DNA of 64,000 nucleotides from Streptacidiphilus sp. PB12-B1b (lineage in GTDB: Bacteria > Actinomycetota > Actinomycetes > Streptomycetales > Streptomycetaceae). Of this stretch, positions 1 through 8,399 are shown one piece after another. The stretch lies in assembly GCF_014084125.1 (NCBI RefSeq), contig NZ_CP048405.1, positions 5,642,001 through 5,706,000 of the forward strand. The letters run 5' to 3'. Every line of letters starts with the position of its first letter. The first letter of the stretch is position 1. A program made the position numbers and the translations under genes. The notes under the pieces were generated by a model, which worked only from the letters and a program-made list of their open reading frames with translations, had not been told where the DNA came from and searched no databases.

Positions 1-270
1 GCGGACACCGTTGCGGCTGTTGCCGCTGCCCGAACCGGCCGGATCGTGCTTCTCGTAGCCGAGGTGATCGGTGATCTCGCCCTCCAGCGCGGACTCCAGC
101 ACCCGCTTGGTCAGCTGCTGCAGCAGCCCTCCCTCACCGGTCAGCTGGAGCCCGCCCGCGCGGGCCCGGTCCACCAGCTGGCTGATCAACTGCTCGTCCA
201 GCACGTCCGCCGGCGACTCGACCGAACGGACCTCTTCAACCGCCTCAACCTTGGCAGTCACGTCGCTCAT
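1..270 (-). CDS. IS256 (Mutator) family transposase, N-terminal part, cut by the window edge
   Basis: Reading the minus strand from an ATG at 268-270 gives 90 residues that run off the window without a stop. The segment LLQQLTKRVLESALEGEI followed by TDHLGYEKHDPAG and SGNSRNG is the conserved N-terminal block of actinobacterial IS256/Mutator transposases. The DDE catalytic residues would lie beyond position 1. The start lies 24 bp downstream of the stop of the neighbouring operon's last gene, so the IS end must fall in that gap or in the last codons of that gene. Family assignment is confident; whether the element is intact cannot be seen. Confidence 0.85.
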   Translation of the reverse strand, partial: MSDVTAKVEAVEEVRSVESPADVLDEQLISQLVDRARAGGLQLTGEGGLLQQLTKRVLESALEGEITDHLGYEKHDPAGSGSGNSRNGVR

Positions 271-294
271 CAGTGCTACTTCCATGATCGGGAG

Positions 295-1920
295 TTACAC
301 CGAAGACCGTACAGACCCGGCAGCCACGCCCAGCGGGAGCCAGTAGATGGAGATCTGGGGCTCGTACTCCTGGCCGGCGGACGTGATCTCCACCTTGTAG
401 GTCTGGTTCGCCTTGACGGGGATGGGCGTGGACCAGGCTCCGTAGAAGTTCCTGATCGAGATCCCCGGGCAGGAGACGTTGGCCGTCATGGAACCCACCG
501 TCACCGTCGCCACGGTGAACCGGTAGAGCCGCTCGTCCGTTGACGGGTTCAAGTTCGCGTAGGTGTTGCTTGCCAGGCGGACCAGCAGAAACCCGTCGGT
601 GGTGGGCTGCCCGGTCTTGCTGTACGTGCTCACCGCCGTCGTGCTGGACTGGATCGTCGTCATCGTGCCGAGGGCCTTGACGTTCGCACCGGTGACATCG
701 AGCGCGCCGGACACCCCCAAGCCGGCCTTCGCATCCAGCTTCGCGCCGGAAACCTCCAGGCCCGCCTTCGCGTTCAGCTTTCCGCCCGACACGTCGAGCC
801 CCGCCTTCGCGTCCAGCTTCCCGGCGGACACGTCCAATCCCGCCTTGGCATCCAGTTTCCCGCCGGAGACGTCGAGCCCCGCCTTCGCGTCCAGCTTTCC
901 GCCCGAGACGTCCAGACCCGCCTTCGCGTCCAGTTTCCCGCCCGACACGTCGACCCCCGCCTTCGCGTCCAGCTTGCCACCGACGGTGAGGGTGTTCCTG
1001 GCCATGACGTCTCCTTCGAAGGTGGTGGGGCCGAACGCGGTGACGCTGTGGTCCGTGCTGTCGGCGGTGAAGGTGGCGGGGACGGTGATGCTGTTGCTGG
1101 CGGTGAGGGTTTTCGCCCTGATGTCGGCGTCTTTGACGGTGACCGTGGTGGACAGGTAGTGGTGCACGGGTTCGCCGTCGGGGCCGGTGGTGCGGGCGTC
1201 GAGGACGAAGGTGGTGGTGTCGGTGAGGCCGCTGACCGGGTGGCTCTGGCCGGTGACCAGCTCTTCGTCGAACGGTCCCCCGGACAGGTAGTACGCGGTG
1301 TCGTTCTCGCTGCCCTCCCAGCGCAGGATCACCGTGCCCGCGTCCCCGGTGGTGTTGGTGACCTGGGGCTTCTCGCAGGAGAAGCTGCGGAAGAAGAAGA
1401 AGAAGTCGTCGAGGGACTTGGTGACGTTGGGCATGGCGATGTCCTGTTCGGTCCAGTCGTCGTCGTTGTCGAAGTCCGGGTCGTCGTCTGTGGTGACCTG
1501 GGCGGTTACGGTGAACGCGACCTCGCCCGGGGTGCGGCTCACCGAGATGCGTTGGAGGGTGAGCGTGAAGTACGACTCGTCCTCGAAGCTGAACCATTTG
1601 TCGCCGCGCCCGCTCTTGGTGCAGGTGAACGTCGTGTGGTCGTCGGCCTCAAGGGTGTCGATGGCCCAGCTCCCGGTGCTGGTCTCGTACTCGGTCTGGA
1701 TGCCGGGGTTGCTGGTCAGGTCGTCGTGGGCGGTACCCACCGGGACGGTGACGGTGATCCACCGGCACTTCACCTCGGGCTGCGCCGGCGGTTTAGTGAA
1801 GAAGAGGTCGATGTCGCCCAGCTTGGCCTTGCTGGCCGTGGAGACCGCCAGCGGCAAAGGCAGCGTGGTGGGGGCGACCTGGAGCAGTACGTCGGAGGTG
1901 GTGGTTCGGGTCAGGGACAT
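295..1920 (-). CDS. Beta-rich protein with seven 13-residue fibre-like repeats, last gene of DUF6603 operon
   Basis: The 541-aa product starts at ATG 1918-1920. Residues 1-130 and 130-310 look like beta-sandwich segments and end in HYLSTTVTVKDADIRAKTLT, a block nearly repeated in the 428-aa neighbour (HYLSTTVTVEDPDIQARSVT), so the two are paralogues. Residues about 314-404 are seven tandem 13-residue units of the type GGKLDAKAGLDVS, then a variant unit and a non-repetitive C-terminal domain. Such periodic G/V-rich units resemble trimeric shaft or tail-fibre repeats. The protein has no signal peptide or membrane segment. The final residues (VRSSV) abut an IS256 end, so the native C-terminus may have been altered. 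Function unknown. Confidence 0.8.
   Translation of the reverse strand: MSLTRTTTSDVLLQVAPTTLPLPLAVSTASKAKLGDIDLFFTKPPAQPEVKCRWITVTVPVGTAHDDLTSNPGIQTEYETSTGSWAIDTLEADDHTTFTCTKSGRGDKWFSFEDESYFTLTLQRISVSRTPGEVAFTVTAQVTTDDDPDFDNDDDWTEQDIAMPNVTKSLDDFFFFFRSFSCEKPQVTNTTGDAGTVILRWEGSENDTAYYLSGGPFDEELVTGQSHPVSGLTDTTTFVLDARTTGPDGEPVHHYLSTTVTVKDADIRAKTLTASNSITVPATFTADSTDHSVTAFGPTTFEGDVMARNTLTVGGKLDAKAGVDVSGGKLDAKAGLDVSGGKLDAKAGLDVSGGKLDAKAGLDVSAGKLDAKAGLDVSGGKLNAKAGLEVSGAKLDAKAGLGVSGALDVTGANVKALGTMTTIQSSTTAVSTYSKTGQPTTDGFLLVRLASNTYANLNPSTDERLYRFTVATVTVGSMTANVSCPGISIRNFYGAWSTPIPVKANQTYKVEITSAGQEYEPQISIYWLPLGVAAGSVRSSV
709..981 (-). repeat. Seven 39-bp tandem repeats inside the 541-aa gene
   Basis: Seven in-frame 39-bp units encode 13-residue repeats of the pattern (G/A)GKLDAKAGxDVS. 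The first unit starts at 981 on the minus strand. The central units are nearly identical and the last two are diverged (KLNAKAGLEVS, KLDAKAGLGVS). The constant frame and the residue spacing point to a periodic structural shaft. The DNA identity also makes copy-number change by slippage likely. Confidence 0.85.
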
Positions 1921-1989
1921 CGGGAGCCTCGCAGTTCCGGGGGTGTGGGTCTTCCTGCTGGGGTGCGGGGAGGCCGGATGACCAGGGGC

Positions 1990-3276
1990 TCAGGTGACGG
2001 TCACGGCGCCTTTGAACTCGGCGTCGCGGATCCAGGTCTGCTTGTCTTCGGACCGTGCGCGGAAGGTGTCGCCCTCGTCGTCGGCGAGGGCGAGTTCGCT
2101 GGACGCGGTGACGCTCCTGGCTTGGATGTCCGGGTCTTCGACGGTGACGGTGGTGGACAGGTAGTGGTGGATGGTTCGGCCGCTGACCTGGGGCTGCGCG
2201 TGCAGCACGAAGGTGGTGGTGTGGTGCAGTTCGTGGGTGTCGAAGCAGGTGACGTTGTGCAGGTCGACGGAGTCGGCGTCGCCTCCGTCGTCCCAGGACA
2301 GGGTGTACCTGGTGCCCGGGCTGCCGTTCCAGTGCAGGGTGGTGGCGTGGCCGTTCTCGACCCGGGGGGTCTGGCAGGAGAAGGTCGCGAAGACGAAGTC
2401 GGTGCTGTCCTTCGCGATGGGGTCCAGGGTGAGCGGCTGGTCCTCGGCCGTGGCGGTGCTCGCGGTGACGGCGAGCTGGGCGAGGCCGGCCGCGCTGTTG
2501 ACCGGGATGTCGGCGAGGATGAGCTTGAACCAGCGGTCGTCGTCGAACACCGCTGCTCCGCCGGGCGGGGTGCACATGAACTTGACCGCGGTCGGCGCGT
2601 CCAGGGTCGCGGTCTTGTTGATCAGGAACTGCCGCACCACCGTGGTGGGCTCCGGTGCGTCCCGTGGCACGAGCATGCGCAGGTAGCGGACCCGGAGCGG
2701 GCTGTCGAAGGCGACGTGCAGGGAGAAGGTGTTGTCGTAGTAGCCCTGGCCGACGTCGACGAACCGGGCGCCGTCGGTGGAGGCTTGCAGGTAGAACGGG
2801 GGCATCCGGAGGTAGCCGGTGTCGACCGTTCCGGTGACGATGTCGATGGTGCTGATGTTCTGGGTCGAACCGTAGTCGACGGTCAGTGAGGTGTCCGCGA
2901 GGATACGGCCGCTGGTCTGGTAGTAGCGCGAGTCGTCGGGGTCGAAGATGTTCTCGACGCCGTTACCCGGCGTGCTGGGCCAGGCCTCGGTGGGCGTGGC
3001 GGCCGGCGGATCGCGCCGGATGTCCCACTGGGCGCCGGTGCTGTCCTTGGGGTAGTCGTCGATCTGGTCGGCGCTGTCGGTGGCGTCCGCGACGAGGTCC
3101 TCGGGCAGTTCGCCGATGGGGAGGCTGACGGTGATCCCGGTGCAGGTCACCTCGGGGGCGCCGGCGGGTTTGCGGAAGGTGAGGAACAGGCTGCCGGGCT
3201 TGTCAGCGACCAGCAGCGGGGGTGTGGTCTGGCTGGTGACCTGGAGCGGGGCGGTGGATTCGGTGGCGCGGTGCAC
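1990..3276 (-). CDS. Discoidin-like (F5/8 type C) beta-sandwich protein, paralogue of the 541-aa gene
   Basis: 428 aa from a GTG at 3274-3276 with a good GGAGG ribosome site. An N-terminal domain opens with TCTGITVSLPIG, like the equivalent segments of the 541-aa and 167-aa neighbours. It is followed by a discoidin-like domain (about residues 85-225; LTVDYGSTQNISTIDIVTG and VRYLRMLVP are typical strands). A C-terminal domain shares HHYLSTTVTV with the 541-aa protein. No transport signal is evident. Discoidin domains usually bind carbohydrate or lipid surfaces, so a binding role is inferred. The gaps to its neighbours (54 and 69 bp) fit co-transcription. Confidence 0.75.
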   Translation of the reverse strand: MHRATESTAPLQVTSQTTPPLLVADKPGSLFLTFRKPAGAPEVTCTGITVSLPIGELPEDLVADATDSADQIDDYPKDSTGAQWDIRRDPPAATPTEAWPSTPGNGVENIFDPDDSRYYQTSGRILADTSLTVDYGSTQNISTIDIVTGTVDTGYLRMPPFYLQASTDGARFVDVGQGYYDNTFSLHVAFDSPLRVRYLRMLVPRDAPEPTTVVRQFLINKTATLDAPTAVKFMCTPPGGAAVFDDDRWFKLILADIPVNSAAGLAQLAVTASTATAEDQPLTLDPIAKDSTDFVFATFSCQTPRVENGHATTLHWNGSPGTRYTLSWDDGGDADSVDLHNVTCFDTHELHHTTTFVLHAQPQVSGRTIHHYLSTTVTVEDPDIQARSVTASSELALADDEGDTFRARSEDKQTWIRDAEFKGAVTVT

Positions 3277-3330
3277 GGGGCCTCCGGGGCGGGTGGCCGC
3301 TGCGGGCGGCGGGGAGGGTTGGCGCGGGGT

Positions 3331-3834
3331 TCAGTTCTGCTGTGCGGGGGCCGGGCTGATGGTCACGGTCACGGTGGCTTCGCCGGAGGTGAAGCCGTAC
3401 GCGCCGGACTCGCTGCGGGTCTCGTCGCTGATCTTCAGTTCGACGTCCCCGGACCGTGTGGTCAGCGGGATCGCGTCGAGGATCAGGACGAGGCCGGCGC
3501 TGCCGTCGAAGCGGGCCTCGTGTCGGCGGTTGGAGGGGCGGAAGGTGAAGACGGCGCTGCCGGGGTCCGCGAAGTTCCTTTCGATGTACCAGGTGCCCGG
3601 TCCGCTGTAGCCGGTGTTGATGCGTTCGGGGTAGTGGGTCAGCGCGGCGCCGGACGGGTCGGTGGGCACGGTGAGGGTGATGCTGCGGCAGGTGGCCGGG
3701 GACCGGCTGTCGGGGTTGCCGGCGGTGATTTCCAGGCGTCCTTGCCGCGCGTGGTCGGCGGTGGCCGGCAGCAGGCCTTCGGGGGTGGTGGTCAGGGTGT
3801 ACCTGAGGTTGGCGGTGGCGGCGGGCTCGGTCAC
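3331..3834 (-). CDS. Small beta-sandwich protein of the DUF6603 operon
   Basis: 167 aa starting at GTG 3832-3834, overlapping the stop of the upstream 1519-aa gene by four bases (GTGA), so translation is coupled. The sequence CRSITLTVPTD matches the opening strand pattern of the larger paralogues (CTGITVSLPIG, CRWITVTVPVG). The rest is strand-rich and ends in EATVTVTISPAPAQQN. It seems to be a minimal version of the domain that the 428-aa and 541-aa proteins carry with additions. I do not recognise a named family. Confidence 0.75.
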   Translation of the reverse strand: MTEPAATANLRYTLTTTPEGLLPATADHARQGRLEITAGNPDSRSPATCRSITLTVPTDPSGAALTHYPERINTGYSGPGTWYIERNFADPGSAVFTFRPSNRRHEARFDGSAGLVLILDAIPLTTRSGDVELKISDETRSESGAYGFTSGEATVTVTISPAPAQQN

Positions 3835-6800
3835 GTGTGCGCTCCTGGGCGGTGGCGCGTCCGGGCCGGAGTCTGCGGTTCGTCCTGCGCGGCGGCGGTC
3901 GCGGGTTCGAGTTGCAGGTAGCCGGCCCGGGCGGTGGGGATGTCGTCGTCAGGGTGGGTGAGCTGGTCCGCGGGGACCAGCGGGCGGGTGTCCCAGTCCA
4001 GCAGTGCGGTGTCGCCGGCCACGGGTTGTGCCCAGGACCAGGTGCCATAGCGGGCGGAGAGCGGCGGCAGCACCAGGGAGGCGTCGTCGGGGGTGCAGGT
4101 GACGTGGAAGTTCCGCACCACGGTGGTGGTGTCGCTGTTGGCGGTGAAGTACAGGCGCAGGTAGCGGGCGTTGAGCGGCCGCGGGCCGGGGCCGGCCGGG
4201 TGCCAGCTGAGGTCCTGGTCGTTTGCGCCGGCGCTGGCCAGGTCGGTCCAGTCCGTGGCGTCGGCGGATGCCTGGAGTTTCTTGGCGGGGGCGGTGCGTG
4301 CCTTGGGGATCTCGCCCAGTTGCACGTGGACGTGGCTGACCTCCCGCTCGGCCCCCAGGTCCACCTGGACCCAGTCCCCGGCCCTGACCTTCGGGGGCAG
4401 GCCGTCAGCGGTCTGGTACCAGGTGTCGTCCCTGCCGTCCAGGATCCGGTCGACTGGTCCGGCCTGCGGGGTGTTGCCGCCGTGGCCGGGGATACTGCTG
4501 GTGGCCGTGCGGTTGCTGCGGGTGGTGGCGAGGACGGGGTTGAGCCGGAACGAGGCGCGGATGTTGGCGAGGGCGTGGTGGACGAGGTCCGCGTCCAGCC
4601 GCAACTGCTGGACCGGCAGGATGCCGGTGGTGGCGTGCACGGGCAGGTGCGGGTGGGCCAGCAGGGTGAGGTGGCGGACGGTGGGCCGGGTGGCGGGCCG
4701 GGCGGCCAGCGCGAGGTCGTCGCCGTTGCCGATGGGCTGGACGTATCCGGTGGAGGTGGTGGGCGTTGCGGGGTCCACGGCGTGCAGCCGGCGGTAGTCG
4801 ACGGGCCGGTCGGGGTCGGCCGCGAAGTAGCCGACCAGGCCGTCGTCCAGGTCGTGCGGGTCGCCGAGCCGGATCGCCCAGGTGTAGTCGGTGTAGTCCG
4901 GGTCTGTGTAGTCCGGGTCGAGCGGGTCGAGGATCCTGATCCAGGACGGGTCGGCCAGTGGCGGGCCCTGGAGTTGCAGTGCCAGGTCGGCGCGGATCAG
5001 GGCGACCGGTCGGCCGATGAGCCGGCTCGGCAGCTGGTCGTCGCTGGGCACCGGGTCCACGATGCTGCTCAGGCTCCTGTCGATGGTGGCCGTCAGGTCC
5101 TCGAAGGCGTCCGCGTCGTGCGCCAGGAGGTCCTGGAGGAACTCGGCGAGGTCGGGGTGGTCCTCGGTGAACCGGGGGTCCTCGTTGCCGGTGTAGGCGG
5201 AGTGCGGCAGCGGGGTGAAGGTGGTCCGCGGGCCCGCGGTGGTCGTGGTGACCCGCAGCTCGCCCAGGGCCAGGCCGTCGGGTGCGTAGACGGCCAGGGT
5301 CTGGTCCAGGTAGTTGACCAGCAGCCAGCCGGTGACCGGCGTGGCCGAGGTGCGGACGGTGGCGCCGTTCTGCGGGGTGAAGGCCAGGCGGGTGTCCTGG
5401 AGCAGCCGCGGCGGCAGCTGGACGAAGCGCTCGGGGTTGACCGGCCTGTCGTACAGCTCCCGGTTGGGCGTCACCGACCTGGCGAGGACCGGGTACTGGT
5501 CGTGCGAGGTGCCGCCGTCGCCCGAGGTGACGATGTCCAGGACCCGGCCGAAGCGGTCCACGATGCGCAGGTCGGTGAAAGCGAACTGGCCGGCCCGCAC
5601 GGGTGCGAAGCGCTGGTTCCTGGCGACCGCGGCGCCGTCGGGGACGTGGTTCTGGTCTCCGGCGAGGCTCGCGACGGCGGCTTCGGTGGCTACCTGGGCG
5701 CCGCCGTCCAGTTGCAGCAGCCAGTCGTTGAAGCCGTCCAGGCTCTGCGACAGGACGTCCAGGCCCTCGAACTCCTCGCGCAGTTCGCCCAGTGCGGCGA
5801 CGTCCGCGCTTGGGTAGGTGGCCAGGTAGCGGGCCAGTTGCGCGCGGGCGACGAACGCGGTGGTGGGGGCGAGAAAGGCGCGGCCGACGAACATCCGGCT
5901 CAGCCGGTCGCCCTCGCTCTCGGTGTCCGCCTCGGGTGCGCCGGTGCCGTTCCAGGTGTAGCTGTAGGCGTCCGCTGTCCCGTCCGGCGGGGCCTGGAAG
6001 GTCCAGTGGTAGTCGTCGTCTCCCGTGCGGTAGGGGGTGGGGAAGTAGTTGAGCTTCCATTGCAGGAGCATCGGCAGCCACGGCTGGCGCCAGGGGGCCG
6101 TGTACTCGGCCAGGGCCCCGCGCGCGTGGGTGAGCGGGGCCGACGTGATCGCCCACAGGGCGCTGTTCCCGGTGCTGTCCGTGGTGGTGGCGGCCTGTTC
6201 CAGCAGGGCGAACTCGGCCAGCAGCCGGGCGCAGGGGTCCGGCAGGTCGGCGGTGCCCGGGTCCGGCGGGTTCCCGGGCGGCCTGGTCCACTGGTCGCCG
6301 ATGCGGACCTGGCTGAGCAGGGTGGCGGTGGTGCGGCAGGGCAGCGGGTTGTCCTCGTCGCGGGTCAGCGGCCTGGGGGTGCCGGCGCTTCCTTCGATGA
6401 GCAGGACCGGGTCGGCGGGTTTGTAGAAGCTGTCGCCGGGGGTGCGGGTGAGCTGGAGGTGCGCGGGCAGGCCGTGGGCGGCGGCGAAGGCGTCGATGGC
6501 GTCCTGGGGGTCAAAGTCTTCGGCGGGGTCGTCGGGGTCGGGCCTGGTCTGCGGGAGTTTCTCGCGCAGCGCTTCGGCGCGGTCGCGTTGCGCCCGCACG
6601 GTGGCGGCCAGGCCGGTGCTGTTGGCGGGGTCGAGTTCCCGGGCGGCGTCCGTGTCGAAGTCCGGGTCCAGGGTCGGCGGGCGCAGGGCCGTGGGCAGGT
6701 TCTTCAGCCAGTACAGGGCCCACAGCCGCCACCGCTGGTCGGCCAGGACCGGCAGGACGGCGTCGTATGCGGCCTGGTCGGTGTTCAGCTGCGCCAGCCA

Positions 6801-8390
6801 GGCCGGGGTGAGCTCCTCGGCGCTGCGGGCGGGGGTGTCACCGGTGGCGGCGCCGGGGCGGGCCTGGATGTGCCAGCCCGCGCCGCTCTCGCTGCCGGAG
6901 AACCAGCTGTGCCGGGTGGTCTCGTCCAGGTCCTGGCTACCCTGGGCTCCGTCGAAGGTGTCCAGGGTGCCGTGGTAGAGGGCGCTGAACAGCTGCGCGG
7001 TGTCCGCGGAGCGGGTCTGCCGGCCGACCAGGGCGGCGGCGGCTTCGCCGGTGCTGTGGCCGAGGGCGACCTTGAGCGGGTCCCGGGTGGGCCGGTCGTC
7101 CCTGGGCGCGTCGCCCTTGTGTTCCCACACCAGGCCCAGTGCGGTCCCGCTGAACAGGCAGCGCTCGGCGTCGGGGGCGACGGCGGTGGCGGTGTAGCCG
7201 AGGTTGCGGATGACCGTGGGGGCCTGCGCGGCGGCTGTCGTCTGGAGGCGCAGGTAGCGGGCGGTGACGGGTTCCGCGGCAGTGTCCGGCATCGGCCAGG
7301 TGACCTGTTCGTCGTCGGCCGCGGCGGTGGCCAGGTCGGTCCAGGTGCTGCCGTCGGCGGACGCCTGTAGCTTCTTCGCCGGTGGCCGCTGCTCGCCGCC
7401 GCGGCCTGTGCCGAACGTCGCGGTGACGGTGGTGACCCGGTGCAGGGCACCGAGGTCGACGGTGACGTGGTCGGCGGCGGTGGGGGCGGCGGCGGTCTCG
7501 AACCAGGTGTCGTCGCTGCCGTCCAGGATCGCCTCGACCGGGCCGCAGTGTCCCGGGGTGCTGTCGCCGTGTCCGGGGATGGTGCAGGTGGCGGTGGGAA
7601 TCGGCGAGGCCGGGGCCCAGCCGAGGGCGGCGATGACGTCGGCGGGCGAGCCGTCGCTGCCTTCGGGCAGCAGTCCGGGGATGCCGGCGGCGGTGCGCAG
7701 GATGTCCTTGGCCGGGTCGCTGTACCAGCCCACCACCAGGTAGCTGAGCGTCGCGTCTAGGTACACGCCGCCCTGCTTGAGGTCGGTGAGCTTGTCGTGC
7801 ATCGAGAACACGGTCTCGTGGTAGGGCTCGTAGGCGGCGAAGGTCGGCAGTCCGGCGCCGACGGCCGTCAGGAACAGCTCCTGCGCGTTGGCGGGTTCGC
7901 GCCACGGGCCGCGCGAGAGCGGGTAGAGGCCGCCGATCCAGTCCTCTTCGGGCGTGTCCGCACGCGGGTTCAGGAAGCTGTTGTCGGCCGGGAACTCCGT
8001 TCCGGGGGCCTCGTCGCCGGCGCTCTCGGTGCAGTCGCTCTGCACGATCCAGCCCACCGGTGGCCGGTGCTCGCCGTCCACCTGGGCGTAGCGCACGACC
8101 AGCCAGCGGTTGGGCACCAGCGGGAACCTGGTCTCCCCCTCGGCCTCGTCGAGGAATCCGTTGGTCAGCGCCTCCGGCAGCTGCCAGTGGACGTGGACCC
8201 CCTCGAAGGCGGCGGTGACCGCCTTGGCCTCCTGGAAGGGTTCGGGTTCGGCCGCGGCCCTCGCGGTGTTCGTGCCCAGCATGCGCCGGAAGCTGGGCTG
8301 GGCCCGGTAGAAGGGGTCGTCCTTGCGGACGGTCTCGTTGACGAGCAGGGCGTGGATCTCGACGGGCACGATCAGCTCGGTGTCGCTCAC
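3831..8390 (-). CDS. 1519-aa protein with two discoidin-like domains, DUF6603 operon
   Basis: Starts at GTG 8388-8390, preceded by AGGAGCC. The N-terminal segment contains VHVHWQLPEALTNG and LVPNRWLVVRY. I associate this pattern with large uncharacterised proteins found beside DUF6603 genes. Two discoidin-like domains lie near residues 265-400 and 1325-1465; both carry an AKKLQASAD strand and an ARYLRL strand. The second precedes a short tail rich in P, D and A. The central part is alpha/beta with no catalytic motif I recognise. There is no signal peptide or transmembrane segment. Two sugar- or surface-binding modules on a large cytoplasmic scaffold suggest an assembly component; that is inference. 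Confidence 0.78.
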   Translation of the reverse strand: MSDTELIVPVEIHALLVNETVRKDDPFYRAQPSFRRMLGTNTARAAAEPEPFQEAKAVTAAFEGVHVHWQLPEALTNGFLDEAEGETRFPLVPNRWLVVRYAQVDGEHRPPVGWIVQSDCTESAGDEAPGTEFPADNSFLNPRADTPEEDWIGGLYPLSRGPWREPANAQELFLTAVGAGLPTFAAYEPYHETVFSMHDKLTDLKQGGVYLDATLSYLVVGWYSDPAKDILRTAAGIPGLLPEGSDGSPADVIAALGWAPASPIPTATCTIPGHGDSTPGHCGPVEAILDGSDDTWFETAAAPTAADHVTVDLGALHRVTTVTATFGTGRGGEQRPPAKKLQASADGSTWTDLATAAADDEQVTWPMPDTAAEPVTARYLRLQTTAAAQAPTVIRNLGYTATAVAPDAERCLFSGTALGLVWEHKGDAPRDDRPTRDPLKVALGHSTGEAAAALVGRQTRSADTAQLFSALYHGTLDTFDGAQGSQDLDETTRHSWFSGSESGAGWHIQARPGAATGDTPARSAEELTPAWLAQLNTDQAAYDAVLPVLADQRWRLWALYWLKNLPTALRPPTLDPDFDTDAARELDPANSTGLAATVRAQRDRAEALREKLPQTRPDPDDPAEDFDPQDAIDAFAAAHGLPAHLQLTRTPGDSFYKPADPVLLIEGSAGTPRPLTRDEDNPLPCRTTATLLSQVRIGDQWTRPPGNPPDPGTADLPDPCARLLAEFALLEQAATTTDSTGNSALWAITSAPLTHARGALAEYTAPWRQPWLPMLLQWKLNYFPTPYRTGDDDYHWTFQAPPDGTADAYSYTWNGTGAPEADTESEGDRLSRMFVGRAFLAPTTAFVARAQLARYLATYPSADVAALGELREEFEGLDVLSQSLDGFNDWLLQLDGGAQVATEAAVASLAGDQNHVPDGAAVARNQRFAPVRAGQFAFTDLRIVDRFGRVLDIVTSGDGGTSHDQYPVLARSVTPNRELYDRPVNPERFVQLPPRLLQDTRLAFTPQNGATVRTSATPVTGWLLVNYLDQTLAVYAPDGLALGELRVTTTTAGPRTTFTPLPHSAYTGNEDPRFTEDHPDLAEFLQDLLAHDADAFEDLTATIDRSLSSIVDPVPSDDQLPSRLIGRPVALIRADLALQLQGPPLADPSWIRILDPLDPDYTDPDYTDYTWAIRLGDPHDLDDGLVGYFAADPDRPVDYRRLHAVDPATPTTSTGYVQPIGNGDDLALAARPATRPTVRHLTLLAHPHLPVHATTGILPVQQLRLDADLVHHALANIRASFRLNPVLATTRSNRTATSSIPGHGGNTPQAGPVDRILDGRDDTWYQTADGLPPKVRAGDWVQVDLGAEREVSHVHVQLGEIPKARTAPAKKLQASADATDWTDLASAGANDQDLSWHPAGPGPRPLNARYLRLYFTANSDTTTVVRNFHVTCTPDDASLVLPPLSARYGTWSWAQPVAGDTALLDWDTRPLVPADQLTHPDDDIPTARAGYLQLEPATAAAQDEPQTPARTRHRPGAHT

Positions 8391-8399
8391 GGTCGGCTC

